In this document: in pieces, positions 50,077-58,714 of the stretch
Numbering within the stretch: the first letter of the stretch is position 1
Layout: each line of letters begins with the position of its first letter
NCBI RefSeq assembly: GCF_019050325.1
Contig: NZ_VOMB01000027.1
Location: forward strand, 124,001-188,000
Direction: 5' to 3'
DNA from: [Mycobacterium] fortunisiensis
GTDB taxonomy: Bacteria > Actinomycetota > Actinomycetes > Mycobacteriales > Mycobacteriaceae
DNA length: 64,000 bases
Position numbers and translations under genes: made by a program
The notes under the pieces: model-generated
Told to the model about the DNA's origin: nothing
Seen by the model: only the letters and a program-made list of their open reading frames with translations
The model's database searches: none

Positions 50077-51332
50077 GCCGTCGAGGATGTCGAATCCTCT
50101 TGAGCTGCATCGGGTGTGGCGCGATCCATCGCCTTGGGCGACAGCAGCTTCGCCGCCGAGGCCAACGACTCACGACTGGTGTGTGCGTACGTGCGCATCG
50201 CCAGCACACCGTCTGCGTGACCGAGCCATGCCGCGATCGTCGCCGTGGGTGCGCCGCGCAGGTGCAGGAGCGTCGCCGCCGTGTGCCTGGATGCGTGGAG
50301 CCGACGGTGCGCGACACCAGCGAACTTGAGCGAGCGGTTCCACCAGGCGTTCAACGCGCGCGGGCTGACGGGCCGACCGAACGGGTGCGCGATCACGTAG
50401 CCGTCCGCCGGTCCCTCCCACATGTCGCCGACCGCGAGGCGCATCTCCCGCTGCTCCCGCCGGACTCTGCGAAGGATCGGCAGCAGGTACGGCGGAAGGT
50501 CGAGTTCCCTTGCGCTGCTTAACGTCTTGGCATCGTCCTGCTCGATCACGCCCTGCGCCGTGGAGACTCTCGTGGCGCGCACCGCGAGCGTCGGCGTCTC
50601 GGCGTCGAGGTCGATCGAGCTCCACCGCAGCCCAGCCAGTTCACCGCGCCGTAGACCGAGCAACGCGAGATGCACGAAGAGTTCGCGAAGGCGCGCGTGC
50701 TCGGTGTCGCGCACCGTCCTCCAGTCCGCGTCGGCCGCGGGGGCGGACACCGCGTGAGCATCGACGAGCTGCGCCACCTCGGCCTCGGACAGCGCGTCGT
50801 CGAGCTTGAGGTCCGGTGCGCCGGACGGCCGTCTCAGCGGCTCCACCAAGTCGATCACGTTGCGCGGCAGGATGCCTTGAGCCACAAGGTCCTTCCACAC
50901 CGACCGCCATCTCGCGAGCATGGGGTTGATGGAACTGCGCGCCCACACGCCGCGTGGACCGGTGCCGTCACGCAGCTCGACGACCAGCTTCTCGACGTCG
51001 GCCTTGCCGATCTTCTGCACCGGGCGGTCGCCGTAGCGCTCGATGACCGGAGCGAGCGCGGCGGAGTACGCGGCGTGGGTTGTCGGCTTGATGCGCTTGC
51101 CGCCCAGCCACTGCTCGCACGCGACCTTCACCGTCAGCTCAGAGGGCGCGGTGAACGTTCCTGCCGCGCGCTCCGCCGTGACGGTGGCGTGCGCGTCGAT
51201 CGCCTCTTTCAGCGTGCGGAACCGGCGACGGCGTTGGCGGCGCACCCCGTCCTCGCCGGTCACCTCCAGCCGGACCTCGTACCGTCGGCCGGACTCGAAG
51301 TCGCGGATCGTGACGTAGCTGGGAACCTTCAT
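50073..51332 (-). CDS. int: Tyrosine-type site-specific integrase
   Basis: 419-aa phage-type integrase. N-terminal arm-binding region (about 1-60), core-binding SAM-like domain (about 65-165) and catalytic domain with Arg228 (LALLGLRRGEL), Lys269, His346-Arg349 (RLHASRHT), His372 (LGHAD) and Tyr382 (MRTYAH), all present. It starts 160 bases from tRNA-Ser(TGA), its attachment site. Two tiny genes overlap its 3' end. It should catalyse insertion into the tRNA anticodon-loop region. Confidence 0.95.
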   Translation of the reverse strand: MKVPSYVTIRDFESGRRYEVRLEVTGEDGVRRQRRRRFRTLKEAIDAHATVTAERAAGTFTAPSELTVKVACEQWLGGKRIKPTTHAAYSAALAPVIERYGDRPVQKIGKADVEKLVVELRDGTGPRGVWARSSINPMLARWRSVWKDLVAQGILPRNVIDLVEPLRRPSGAPDLKLDDALSEAEVAQLVDAHAVSAPAADADWRTVRDTEHARLRELFVHLALLGLRRGELAGLRWSSIDLDAETPTLAVRATRVSTAQGVIEQDDAKTLSSARELDLPPYLLPILRRVRREQREMRLAVGDMWEGPADGYVIAHPFGRPVSPRALNAWWNRSLKFAGVAHRRLHASRHTAATLLHLRGAPTATIAAWLGHADGVLAMRTYAHTSRESLASAAKLLSPKAMDRATPDAAQEDSTSSTA

Positions 51333-51491
51333 GCGTACACCTCACCTCAGAAATTCGGTGAGACCAGCCGCGACGAACGACACGCCGACAGCTCAGCGGG
51401 ACCGATACGCGGACCCATGTGTCATGTCGTGTCACCTTCGGAGTCCGCCACTCCGGGCACAGGGCTCGGTGAACGACGTATCCGCAGGTTA

Positions 51492-51581
51492 TGGCGGTGG
51501 CGGAGGGATTTGAACCCCCGGGCGGGTTTAACCGCCTCTCGCTTTCAAGGCGAGTGCATTAGGCCGCTCTGCCACGCCACC
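51492..51581 (-). tRNA. tRNA-Ser (anticodon TGA); island attachment site (attR)
   Basis: Class II tRNA with encoded CCA (51492-51494), acceptor GGTGGCG with CGCCACC, anticodon loop CTTGAAA giving TGA (serine UCA). Its 3' half (51494-51549) is the 56-bp att core supplied by the island; the 5' half is the original chromosome, so the gene stays whole. Confidence 0.95.
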
Positions 51582-51600
51582 GCCGACAAGAGTACGGGTT

Positions 51601-52077
51601 TCACACCCGACCGATGTGAGCGGGCGGCGATCCATTCTTCAGCGCCACGCTGATCCGGCGGCAGTTCTCGCCCATCGCCGCGATCTGCGGACGTGAGAGC
51701 CGGCCCAGGAAGTGCGAGCGCACCCCCTGCCCATACGTCACCATCGCCTCACGCACGGCCCGCCGGCCGTCCTCGGTGATGGTGGCGACCACCCCGCGAC
51801 CATCGTCGGGGCTCGCACCCCTGGTCACCAGGTTCTGTACCTCCAACCGCCGGATCTGCCGGGTCACCCGACTCGGCAGGGACATCAGCCGTTCGGCCAA
51901 GTCACCCATGCGCGCCGAACCCGTCGGCGACTTGTCCAATATGTCGAGCAGGCGCACATCGTTGAGCGTCAGATGATGCGCATCCACCAGCGACCGGTTC
52001 AAGGTCGCATACATTCGCAATGCCGAGTCGAGGTAGTTCTGCCATGACCTCTGCTCGGCGATGTCCAGGCCCGGCAT
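51601..52077 (-). CDS. MarR-family transcriptional regulator
   Basis: 158-aa regulator: helices around LTLNDVRLLDILDKSPTGSA, recognition region MGDLAERLMSLPSRVTRQIR, and the wing with PDDGRGVVATITEDGR, typical of MarR. ATG 52077 is the first position giving normal MarR length. It is divergent from the quinone oxidoreductase (103-bp gap), which it may control. Confidence 0.88.
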   Translation of the reverse strand: MPGLDIAEQRSWQNYLDSALRMYATLNRSLVDAHHLTLNDVRLLDILDKSPTGSARMGDLAERLMSLPSRVTRQIRRLEVQNLVTRGASPDDGRGVVATITEDGRRAVREAMVTYGQGVRSHFLGRLSRPQIAAMGENCRRISVALKNGSPPAHIGRV

Positions 52078-52180
52078 GTCACCCGCCGTGCGCCCCGCAA
52101 TCATCCCCGCCATGGCCGCAATCGTAAGGGACGTCAGTATTGCTGCGCGCGAAAAATAGCAGGCTTGTAGCGTTGAACAA

Positions 52181-53164
52181 ATGCATGCAATTGTGGCCTC
52201 CGCCGACGGCCGTCTGACCTGGGAAAACGTCGCTGACATCAGCGCAGCAAACAATGAGATTTTGATCCGGGTGCATGCCGCGGGCGTCAATCGCGCGGAC
52301 TTGCTCCAGGCGGCGGGCAAGTATCCGCCCCCGCCAGGGGCCAGCGAGGTGATCGGATTGGAGGTTTCGGGCACCGTCGCAGCGGTCGGCGCGGATGTTA
52401 CCGACTGGTCAGTTGGGCAACCGGTGTGTGCATTGCTCGCCGGCGGCGGGTACGCCGAATACGTCGCGGTACCCGCCGCTCAGGTGCTGCCATTGCCTGA
52501 TGGCGTTGCTCTGCGCGACGCTGCCGGACTTCCCGAGGTGGCCGCCACGGTGTGGTCCAACCTCGTCATGACCGCCGGTCTGACGGCCGGCCGGCTGGTG
52601 TTGTTGCACGGCGGCGCCAGCGGCATCGGCACCCACGCCATCCAGGTGACCCACGCGCTCGGCGCCCGGGTCGCGGTGACCGCCGGATCAGCGGAGAAGC
52701 TCGCGCTGTGCCGCGAACTCGGCGCCGACATCACCATCAACTACCGCGACGAGGACTTCGTCGAACGGATTCGCGCCGAGAGCGACGGCGCCGGAGCCGA
52801 CGTGATTCTCGACATCATGGGCGCCGCCTACCTGGACCGCAATGTCGACGCGCTGGCCATCGGCGGACGATTGGTGATCATCGGCATGCAGGGCGGCATC
52901 AAAGCCGAACTGAACATCGCCACGCTGCTCGGCAAGCGCGCCGGCGTGATCGCCACGTCACTGCGCCCCCGCCCGGTGGACGGACCGGGCGGCAAGGGCG
53001 AGATCGTGCGTGCCGTCCGCGACAACGTCTGGCCCATGATCGCCGACGGACGGGTACGTCCGATCATCGGCGCCGAACTGCCCATCCAAGAGGCCCAGCG
53101 CGCCCACGAACTGCTGGCCTCGGGTGAGGTGGCCGGAAAGATCGTGCTGACGGTTCCCCAGTAG
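52181..53164 (+). CDS. NAD(P)H-quinone oxidoreductase, zeta-crystallin type
   Basis: 327-aa medium-chain dehydrogenase without zinc ligands. VNRADLLQAAGKYPPPPGAS is the QOR signature, the cofactor site is LHGGASGIGTHAIQ, and the nicotinamide region reads INYRDEDF. It reduces quinones with NADPH, in detoxification. Corresponds to Rv3777. Start ATG 52181. The nearby MarR gene suggests inducible expression. Confidence 0.92.
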   Translation: MHAIVASADGRLTWENVADISAANNEILIRVHAAGVNRADLLQAAGKYPPPPGASEVIGLEVSGTVAAVGADVTDWSVGQPVCALLAGGGYAEYVAVPAAQVLPLPDGVALRDAAGLPEVAATVWSNLVMTAGLTAGRLVLLHGGASGIGTHAIQVTHALGARVAVTAGSAEKLALCRELGADITINYRDEDFVERIRAESDGAGADVILDIMGAAYLDRNVDALAIGGRLVIIGMQGGIKAELNIATLLGKRAGVIATSLRPRPVDGPGGKGEIVRAVRDNVWPMIADGRVRPIIGAELPIQEAQRAHELLASGEVAGKIVLTVPQ

Positions 53165-53177
53165 GGCTGCGGCGGGC

Positions 53178-54374
53178 TCAGCCCAGCGAGGCCAGCGCCC
53201 GCACCAGCTGATCGACCTCGGCGCCCGTCGAATAGTGCGACAACCCGACCGTGACCGCGCCGCCGATGTCGTTCACCCCGATCACGTCGAGCACCCGGGA
53301 ACTGGCATTCGAGATCGCCAGGATGCCGTTGTCAGCCAACCGCTGCACCACCCGCTCGGCCGGGACGTCCCGCACCGCGAAGCTGAGCACCGGGATCCGC
53401 GTCTCGGGCCTACCGATCACCATCACCAACGGCAACGAGCGCAGCGAGGCAACCAGGTACTCGAACAGCCGGTCCAGGTATGCGCCGGCCGATTTCATCG
53501 ACACCGCGAGCCGCTCGCGCCGCGTACCGGTGGCCGACTCGTCGAGATTCGACAGGTACTCGATGCTGGCCACCACACCACCGAGCAGGCCGTACTGCTG
53601 CAGGCCCACTTCGAGGCGTTCGGGACCGGTCGCCTGGGGGTTCAACGACACCGAACTGAGCGAGTCGATCACCGACGGATCGCGGAACACCAGGGCCCCG
53701 ATCGGCGGCCCGCCCCACGGCACGGCGTTGAGCGCCACGACGTCGGCCTCGATCTCGTTGATGTCGATGAGCCGGTACGGGGCCGCGGCGGAGTGATCGA
53801 CGACGACCATGCCGCCGACCTCATGCGTCAGCTTGGTCACCTCACCCAGATCGGTCACGGTTCCCAGGGTCGACGACGCCGAAGCGATCGCCACCAGGCG
53901 CGTCGGCTTGTCGATCAGCCCTTCCCACTGCCAGGACGGCAGCTCACCGTTCTCGATGTCGACCTCGGCCCACTTCACCTTGGCGCCATAGCGATTCGCC
54001 GCGCGCAACCACGGCGCGATGTTGGCCTCGTCGTCCAGGCGGGTGACCACCACCTCGTAGCCCAGCCCCACACGGGACGAGGACGCCTCGGCCAGCGAGG
54101 TCAGCAGCTGGGCCCGGTCCGGCCCCAGCACCACACCCCGCGGGTCGGCGTTGACCAGATCTGCGACCGCTTGACGGGCAGCGGTGAGCACCGCCGCGCT
54201 GCGGCGGGCCGATGGATGCGGGCCCACAGCCGTGGGCATCGACCCGCGGAAGGCGGTGGAAACCGTCGTCGCGACGGAATCGGGCACCAACATGCCGTTC
54301 TGGGCATCGAAGTGAACCCACCCATCGCCCAACGAGGGATGCAAGCCACGCACCCGGGCGACGTCGTATGCCAT
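53178..54374 (-). CDS. Aminotransferase class V-like protein lacking the PLP lysine
   Basis: 398-aa cysteine-desulfurase-like fold matching Rv3778c. The N-terminal VHFDAQNGML, ANIAPWLRAA, and VVVDHSAAAP (Asp193-His194, PLP contacts) are normal. At the place of the Schiff-base lysine, where relatives have an S/AYK-type motif, this protein reads NAVPWGGPPIGAL (residues 216-228) with no Lys. It may bind a ligand or act as a structural partner instead of a transaminase or desulfurase. ATG 54374 was chosen at the conserved start MAYDVARV. Confidence 0.85.
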   Translation of the reverse strand: MAYDVARVRGLHPSLGDGWVHFDAQNGMLVPDSVATTVSTAFRGSMPTAVGPHPSARRSAAVLTAARQAVADLVNADPRGVVLGPDRAQLLTSLAEASSSRVGLGYEVVVTRLDDEANIAPWLRAANRYGAKVKWAEVDIENGELPSWQWEGLIDKPTRLVAIASASSTLGTVTDLGEVTKLTHEVGGMVVVDHSAAAPYRLIDINEIEADVVALNAVPWGGPPIGALVFRDPSVIDSLSSVSLNPQATGPERLEVGLQQYGLLGGVVASIEYLSNLDESATGTRRERLAVSMKSAGAYLDRLFEYLVASLRSLPLVMVIGRPETRIPVLSFAVRDVPAERVVQRLADNGILAISNASSRVLDVIGVNDIGGAVTVGLSHYSTGAEVDQLVRALASLG

Positions 54375-54498
54375 GCCAGCCACCTTAGAGCGTCCGCAGA
54401 TATCACAAACCGACACGATTTGGTGAGCGCCCGATCGCGCGTTTGCGCTTGGCGAGACCTGCTCGGACCGGGTCACCCTGGGCAGCCATACTAGTCCA

Positions 54499-56460
54499 GT
54501 GGGCTTCGGGTTCGGAGTGCTAATCGCACTGTTGTTGCTGGTGATCCCCGGGGCGCTGATAGCCAGAGCCGGCGGGCTGACGTTGCCGACCGCTGTCGCA
54601 GTGGGTCCAGCCTTGACCTACGGCACCGTCGCGCTGACGATCGTCCCGCTCGGAGCCCTCGGCGCACCCTGGAATGCGTGGACCGCACTGTTTGCTGTGG
54701 CCGTGGTGAGCGCGGTCGCCGCGGCGTTGCGGAAGGTGTTGGAGCACTTCCGTGACCGCGACGCCGAGGCATCGGGCATGGTTGCGCGCGCGGCCGCGAT
54801 CGTGGCCGGCGGAGTGCTGCTGGGCGCCGCACTGATCGCCGCCGCCGCACTGGCCGGGCTGGTGCACTGGCAGTCCATCCCCAGCAACTGGGACTCGGTG
54901 TGGCATGCCAACACCATCCGGTTCATCCTCGACACCGGCCAGGCCTCCCCCACGCACATGGGCGAGCTGCGCAACGTGGAAACCCAGGAGGCGCTGTATT
55001 ACCCGTCGGCGTTCCACGCCCTGGCCGCCGTCTACTGCCAGCTCACCGGCGCCGCCGCGACCACCGCCTACACCGTGAGTTCGGTGGCCGCGGCGGTGTG
55101 GCTGTTCCCGGTCAGCGCCGCTGTCCTGACGTGGAAGATCGTTCGCCCGCACACCAGCGAGCTGCGCGCCGCCACCGTCTCGGCCACCGCCGGCGCCCTG
55201 TCGGCGTCGTTCACTGCGGTGCCCTACGTCGAGTTCGATGTGGCCGCGATGCCCAACCTGGTGGCCTACGGGCTCGCCGTCCCGGCCTTCGCGCTGATCG
55301 TCTCGACCCCGGCGCACCGAGACCGCATCGGGTTGGCGGTACTGGCCACCGTCGGCGTCTTCTCGGTGCACATCACCGGCGGCATCATCACCGTGCTGCT
55401 GGTGGCGGCATGGTGGCTGCTGGAGTGCCTGTGGCGCCCGGTACGCGGGCGGCTGCCCGACTTCCTGGCCCTGGCCGCCGTGGCGATACCCGCGCTGCTG
55501 ATCATGCTTCCGCAGTTCCTCAGCGTGGCCGACCAGGCCGACATCATCGCCGGGCACGCCTTCGCCAATCACCTCGGCCGTAAGCGCTCGCTGTTCATCG
55601 CGGTCGTCCAGCACACCCGCCATCTCAACGATTTCCCGATCCAGTACGCGCTGATCGCTCTGGCCGCCATCGGCGGGGTGATCCTGCTGATCAAACGGGC
55701 CTGGTGGCTGCCGGCGGTGTGGCTGCTGCTGATCGTGTCGATCGTGCACTCCGGCGCCTCGTTCGGCGGACCGGTCGGCGCGCTCACCGGAACGTTCAGC
55801 GACCTGTTCTACAGCGACCCACGCCGGCTGTCGGCGGTGGTCACGATGCTGTACGCACCGATGGCCGCGATCGGGCTGTGTGCCCTGGTTCTCGCCGGCG
55901 CCATCCTGCTGCGGCGGGCCGGCGCCCGCCCGGCGTGGATCCGCGCCGGCGCCGCCGTGGTCCTGGTGGTCACCACCGTCGGCCTGGCCTGGCACTACCT
56001 GCCGCGACACAAGTTCCTGTTCGGCGAGAAGTACGACTCGGTGATGATCGACGGCAAGGACCTGGAGGCGTTTGCCCACCTGGCCGAGCTGCCCGACGCG
56101 CGCACCACCCTGATCGGCGACGCCAACACCGACGGCACCGCCTGGATGTACGCCATCGCCGGACTGCACCCGCTATGGACCCACTACGACTACCCGGTGC
56201 AGCAGGGCCCCGGGTATCACCGGTTCATTTTCTGGGCATACGCAGACGATGCCGACACCGATCCGAGGGTTGCCGAGGCGGTCGAAGCGCTCGGCATCCG
56301 CTACGTGCTCACCAGTACACCGGTGGTCCGAGGGTTCGTCATGCCCGACGGACTAGTGTCGCTAGACAGCTCACGGTCGTGGGAGAAGATCTACGACAAC
56401 GGTGAGAACCGCATCTACCGCTGGCGCGGAGAACATGCGGCGACCAAGACGACGAACTGA
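54499..56460 (+). CDS. Polytopic membrane protein, Rv3779-like (GT-C-type)
   Basis: 653-aa protein with about 12 membrane helices, from residue 1 (FGFGVLIALLLLVIPGALIA) through about residue 500, then an extracytoplasmic C-terminal domain. The early loop SNWDSVWHANTIRF with Asp and His resembles the acidic loop of GT-C transferases. The Rv3779 orthologue has been linked to polyprenyl-phosphate mannose metabolism and sits by the arabinogalactan genes. GTG 54499 is about seven bases after CATACT, so a leaderless start is likely. Confidence 0.87.
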   Translation: MGFGFGVLIALLLLVIPGALIARAGGLTLPTAVAVGPALTYGTVALTIVPLGALGAPWNAWTALFAVAVVSAVAAALRKVLEHFRDRDAEASGMVARAAAIVAGGVLLGAALIAAAALAGLVHWQSIPSNWDSVWHANTIRFILDTGQASPTHMGELRNVETQEALYYPSAFHALAAVYCQLTGAAATTAYTVSSVAAAVWLFPVSAAVLTWKIVRPHTSELRAATVSATAGALSASFTAVPYVEFDVAAMPNLVAYGLAVPAFALIVSTPAHRDRIGLAVLATVGVFSVHITGGIITVLLVAAWWLLECLWRPVRGRLPDFLALAAVAIPALLIMLPQFLSVADQADIIAGHAFANHLGRKRSLFIAVVQHTRHLNDFPIQYALIALAAIGGVILLIKRAWWLPAVWLLLIVSIVHSGASFGGPVGALTGTFSDLFYSDPRRLSAVVTMLYAPMAAIGLCALVLAGAILLRRAGARPAWIRAGAAVVLVVTTVGLAWHYLPRHKFLFGEKYDSVMIDGKDLEAFAHLAELPDARTTLIGDANTDGTAWMYAIAGLHPLWTHYDYPVQQGPGYHRFIFWAYADDADTDPRVAEAVEALGIRYVLTSTPVVRGFVMPDGLVSLDSSRSWEKIYDNGENRIYRWRGEHAATKTTN

Positions 56461-56488
56461 CGCGACACGGAAGAGCCAAGGGAAGGTC

Positions 56489-57004
56489 ATGACCATCAAC
56501 CCTGACGACGACAACATCGAGATCCTGGCCAGCACCGCGGGTGACACCGATGCCGACGCCGACGACAAGTCGCTGACCGACCTCGTCGAGCAACCGGCCA
56601 AGGTCATGCGCATCGGCACGATGATCAAGCAGCTGCTGGAAGAGGTGAAGGCGGCGCCGCTCGACGACGCCAGCCGCAACCGGCTGCGCGACATCCACAA
56701 GACCTCGGTCCGCGAGCTCGAAGACGGCCTGGCCCCCGAGCTGCGCGAGGAGCTGGAGCGGTTGGCGCTGCCGTTCAGCGACGATGCGGTGCCCTCGGAT
56801 GCCGAGTTGCGGGTCGCCCAGGCTCAGCTGGTCGGCTGGCTGGAAGGGCTGTTCCACGGCATCCAGACCGCGCTGTTCGCCCAGCAGATGGCTGCCCGCG
56901 CGCAGCTCGAGCAGATGCGCCAGGGCGCCCTTCCACCCGGGCTGCAGGGTCCAGGTGGTCCGCGCGGCGGCCCGTCGCACCCCGGCACCGGCCAGTACCT
57001 GTAG
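56489..57004 (+). CDS. bpa: Bacterial proteasome activator
   Basis: 171-aa ring-forming activator (Bpa/PafE, Rv3780) that opens the 20S proteasome without ATP. An acidic N-terminus precedes a four-helix core (VMRIGTMIKQLLEEVKAAP, LRDIHKTSVRELEDGLAPEL, the AQLVGWLEGLFHGIQTALFA helix) and a flexible Gly/Pro tail ending in the docking motif GQYL. ATG 56489 has GGAAGG close upstream. It is placed between the membrane protein and the galactan export genes, as in other mycobacteria. Confidence 0.94.
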   Translation: MTINPDDDNIEILASTAGDTDADADDKSLTDLVEQPAKVMRIGTMIKQLLEEVKAAPLDDASRNRLRDIHKTSVRELEDGLAPELREELERLALPFSDDAVPSDAELRVAQAQLVGWLEGLFHGIQTALFAQQMAARAQLEQMRQGALPPGLQGPGGPRGGPSHPGTGQYL

Positions 57005-57012
57005 GTCAACTC

Positions 57013-57810
57013 TTGAGCGATCCGTACATCTGCACGCGTGACGCGTGGGTGGAGTTCCCGATCTTCGACGCCAAGACGCGTTCGTTGAAGAAGGCATTCC
57101 TGGGCAAGGCCGGTGGTGCCATCGGGCGAAACGAGTCCAACGTCGTCGTCATCGAAGCGCTCCGCGACATCACGATGTCACTGAAGATGGGCGACCGGGT
57201 CGGACTGGTCGGCCACAACGGCGCCGGCAAATCCACACTGCTGCGCCTGCTTTCGGGGATCTACGAGCCCACCCGCGGCTCGGCCACGGTCAGCGGCCGG
57301 GTGGCCCCGGTGTTCGATCTGGGCGTCGGGATGGACCCGGAGATATCGGGGTTCGAGAACATCATCATCCGCGGCCTGTTCCTCGGACAGACCCGCAAGC
57401 AGATGCTGGCCAAGGTCGACGAGATCGCCGAGTTCACCGAGCTCGGCGAGTACCTGTCGATGCCGCTGCGCACGTATTCCACCGGTATGCGGGTACGCCT
57501 GGCGATGGGAGTGGTCACCAGCATCGACCCGGAGATCCTGCTGCTCGACGAAGGTATCGGCGCGGTGGACGCCGAATTCCTGAAGAAGGCCCAGTCCCGG
57601 CTGCAGAGCCTGGTGGAGCGGTCCGGAATCCTGGTGTTCGCAAGCCATTCCAACGAGTTCCTGGCCCGGCTGTGCAAGACCGCGATGTGGATCGACCACG
57701 GCACCATCAAGATGACGGGCGGGATCGAAGAGGTCGTGCGGGCCTACGAGGGTGAGGACGCGGCGCGGCACGTGCGTGAGGTGTTGGAGGAAACCGCTCG
57801 TGACGCCTGA
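57013..57810 (+). CDS. wzt: Galactan exporter ATP-binding protein (Wzt-like)
   Basis: 265-aa ABC ATPase of the polysaccharide-export type (Rv3781, formerly rfbE). Walker A GHNGAGKST (residues 67-75), signature YSTGMRVRLA, Walker B ILLLDEGIGAVD. With Wzm it moves lipid-linked galactan across the membrane for arabinogalactan synthesis. Unlike O-antigen Wzt proteins it has no C-terminal carbohydrate-binding domain. Start TTG 57013. Overlaps glfT1 by 11 bases. Confidence 0.93.
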   Translation: MSDPYICTRDAWVEFPIFDAKTRSLKKAFLGKAGGAIGRNESNVVVIEALRDITMSLKMGDRVGLVGHNGAGKSTLLRLLSGIYEPTRGSATVSGRVAPVFDLGVGMDPEISGFENIIIRGLFLGQTRKQMLAKVDEIAEFTELGEYLSMPLRTYSTGMRVRLAMGVVTSIDPEILLLDEGIGAVDAEFLKKAQSRLQSLVERSGILVFASHSNEFLARLCKTAMWIDHGTIKMTGGIEEVVRAYEGEDAARHVREVLEETARDA

Positions 57811-58714
57811 GTCGGTAGTCGCGGTGATCGTGACGCATCGCCGCCGCGAACTGCTGGCCACATCCCTGGCCGCGGTGGTCAACCAGGACCGCAAGCCCGA
57901 TCACCTGATCGTCGTCGACAATGACAACGACGAGGAGGTACGCGAGCTGGTCCTGAGCCAGCCGGTACCGGCAACGTATCTCGGATCTCGCCGAAACCTC
58001 GGCGGCGCAGGCGGTTTCGCGCTCGGGGTGTTGCATGCGCTGGCGCTGGGTGCCGACTGGATCTGGCTGGCCGACGACGACGGCCGCCCGGCCGATTCGA
58101 CGGTGCTGGCCACGCTGCTGGCCTGCGCCGAGCAGTACAGCCTGGCCGAGGTGTCGCCCATGGTGTGCAACCTCGACGATCCGGAGCGCCTGGCGTTCCC
58201 CCTGCGTCGCGGGCTGGTGTGGCGGCGGCTGGTCAGCGAGCTACGCACCGAGGGCTCAGCTGTTTCCGGTGATCTGCTGCCCGGCATCGCGTCGCTGTTC
58301 AACGGCGCCCTGTTCCGGGCCGAGACGGTGGAGGCCGTCGGCGTTCCGGACCTGCGGCTGTTCGTCCGCGGCGATGAGGTCGAGTTGCACCGCCGGCTGG
58401 TCCGTTCCGGCCTGCCCTTCGGAACCTGTTTGACCGCAAGCTATCTGCACCCGTGTGGCACCGACGAGTTCAAACCGATCCTCGGCGGCCGGATGCACAC
58501 GCAGTATCCCGATGACGAGACGAAGCGTTTCTTCACCTATCGCAACCGTGGCTACCTGCTGTCGCAGCCGGGTTTGCGCAAGCTGCTGCCACAGGAGTGG
58601 TTGCGGTTCGGCTGGTACTTTCTGGTGTCCCGCCGCGACCCCGCGGGCTTGCGCGAGTGGATTCGCTTGCGGCGACTGGGTAGACGCGAAGAGTTCCGAA
58701 GGAGCAGCAGATGA
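57800..58714 (+). CDS. glfT1: Galactofuranosyltransferase GlfT1
   Basis: 304-aa GT-A-fold glycosyltransferase adding the first galactofuranose units to the rhamnose-linker lipid, the same length as Rv3782. VVAVIVTHRRRELL opens the fold; the catalytic metal site is LADDDG (Asp92-94), and the later HPCGTDEFKP and YRNRGYLLS blocks are typical. Start GTG 57800 lies inside the end of wzt. Overlaps wzm by four bases, so the three are translationally coupled. Confidence 0.95.
   Translation: MTPESVVAVIVTHRRRELLATSLAAVVNQDRKPDHLIVVDNDNDEEVRELVLSQPVPATYLGSRRNLGGAGGFALGVLHALALGADWIWLADDDGRPADSTVLATLLACAEQYSLAEVSPMVCNLDDPERLAFPLRRGLVWRRLVSELRTEGSAVSGDLLPGIASLFNGALFRAETVEAVGVPDLRLFVRGDEVELHRRLVRSGLPFGTCLTASYLHPCGTDEFKPILGGRMHTQYPDDETKRFFTYRNRGYLLSQPGLRKLLPQEWLRFGWYFLVSRRDPAGLREWIRLRRLGRREEFRRSSR

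Larger units (their letters stand above)
40776..51549. mobile_element. Integrative genomic island in tRNA-Ser(TGA), about 10.7 kb
   Basis: Bounded by the 56-bp direct repeats, with a tyrosine integrase at the right end beside the restored tRNA. Cargo: three Xis-like HTH proteins, a three-gene operon with zinc motifs, a four-gene VOC-like cassette, a DUF1254 lipoprotein with a secreted peptide and AraC regulator, and several orphan genes. No replication initiator, relaxase, FtsK/TraB-like protein or phage structural gene is visible, so it is likely a satellite or a reduced element. Confidence 0.88.

Noticed and set aside
40776..51549. Conjugative element or complete prophage
   Set aside because: No relaxase, FtsK/TraB-like translocase, replication initiator, terminase, capsid or lysis gene could be found.
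54520..56169. 549-residue minus-strand reading frame
   Set aside because: Antisense to the Rv3779-like membrane protein; Gln/Asp/Arg-rich shadow.
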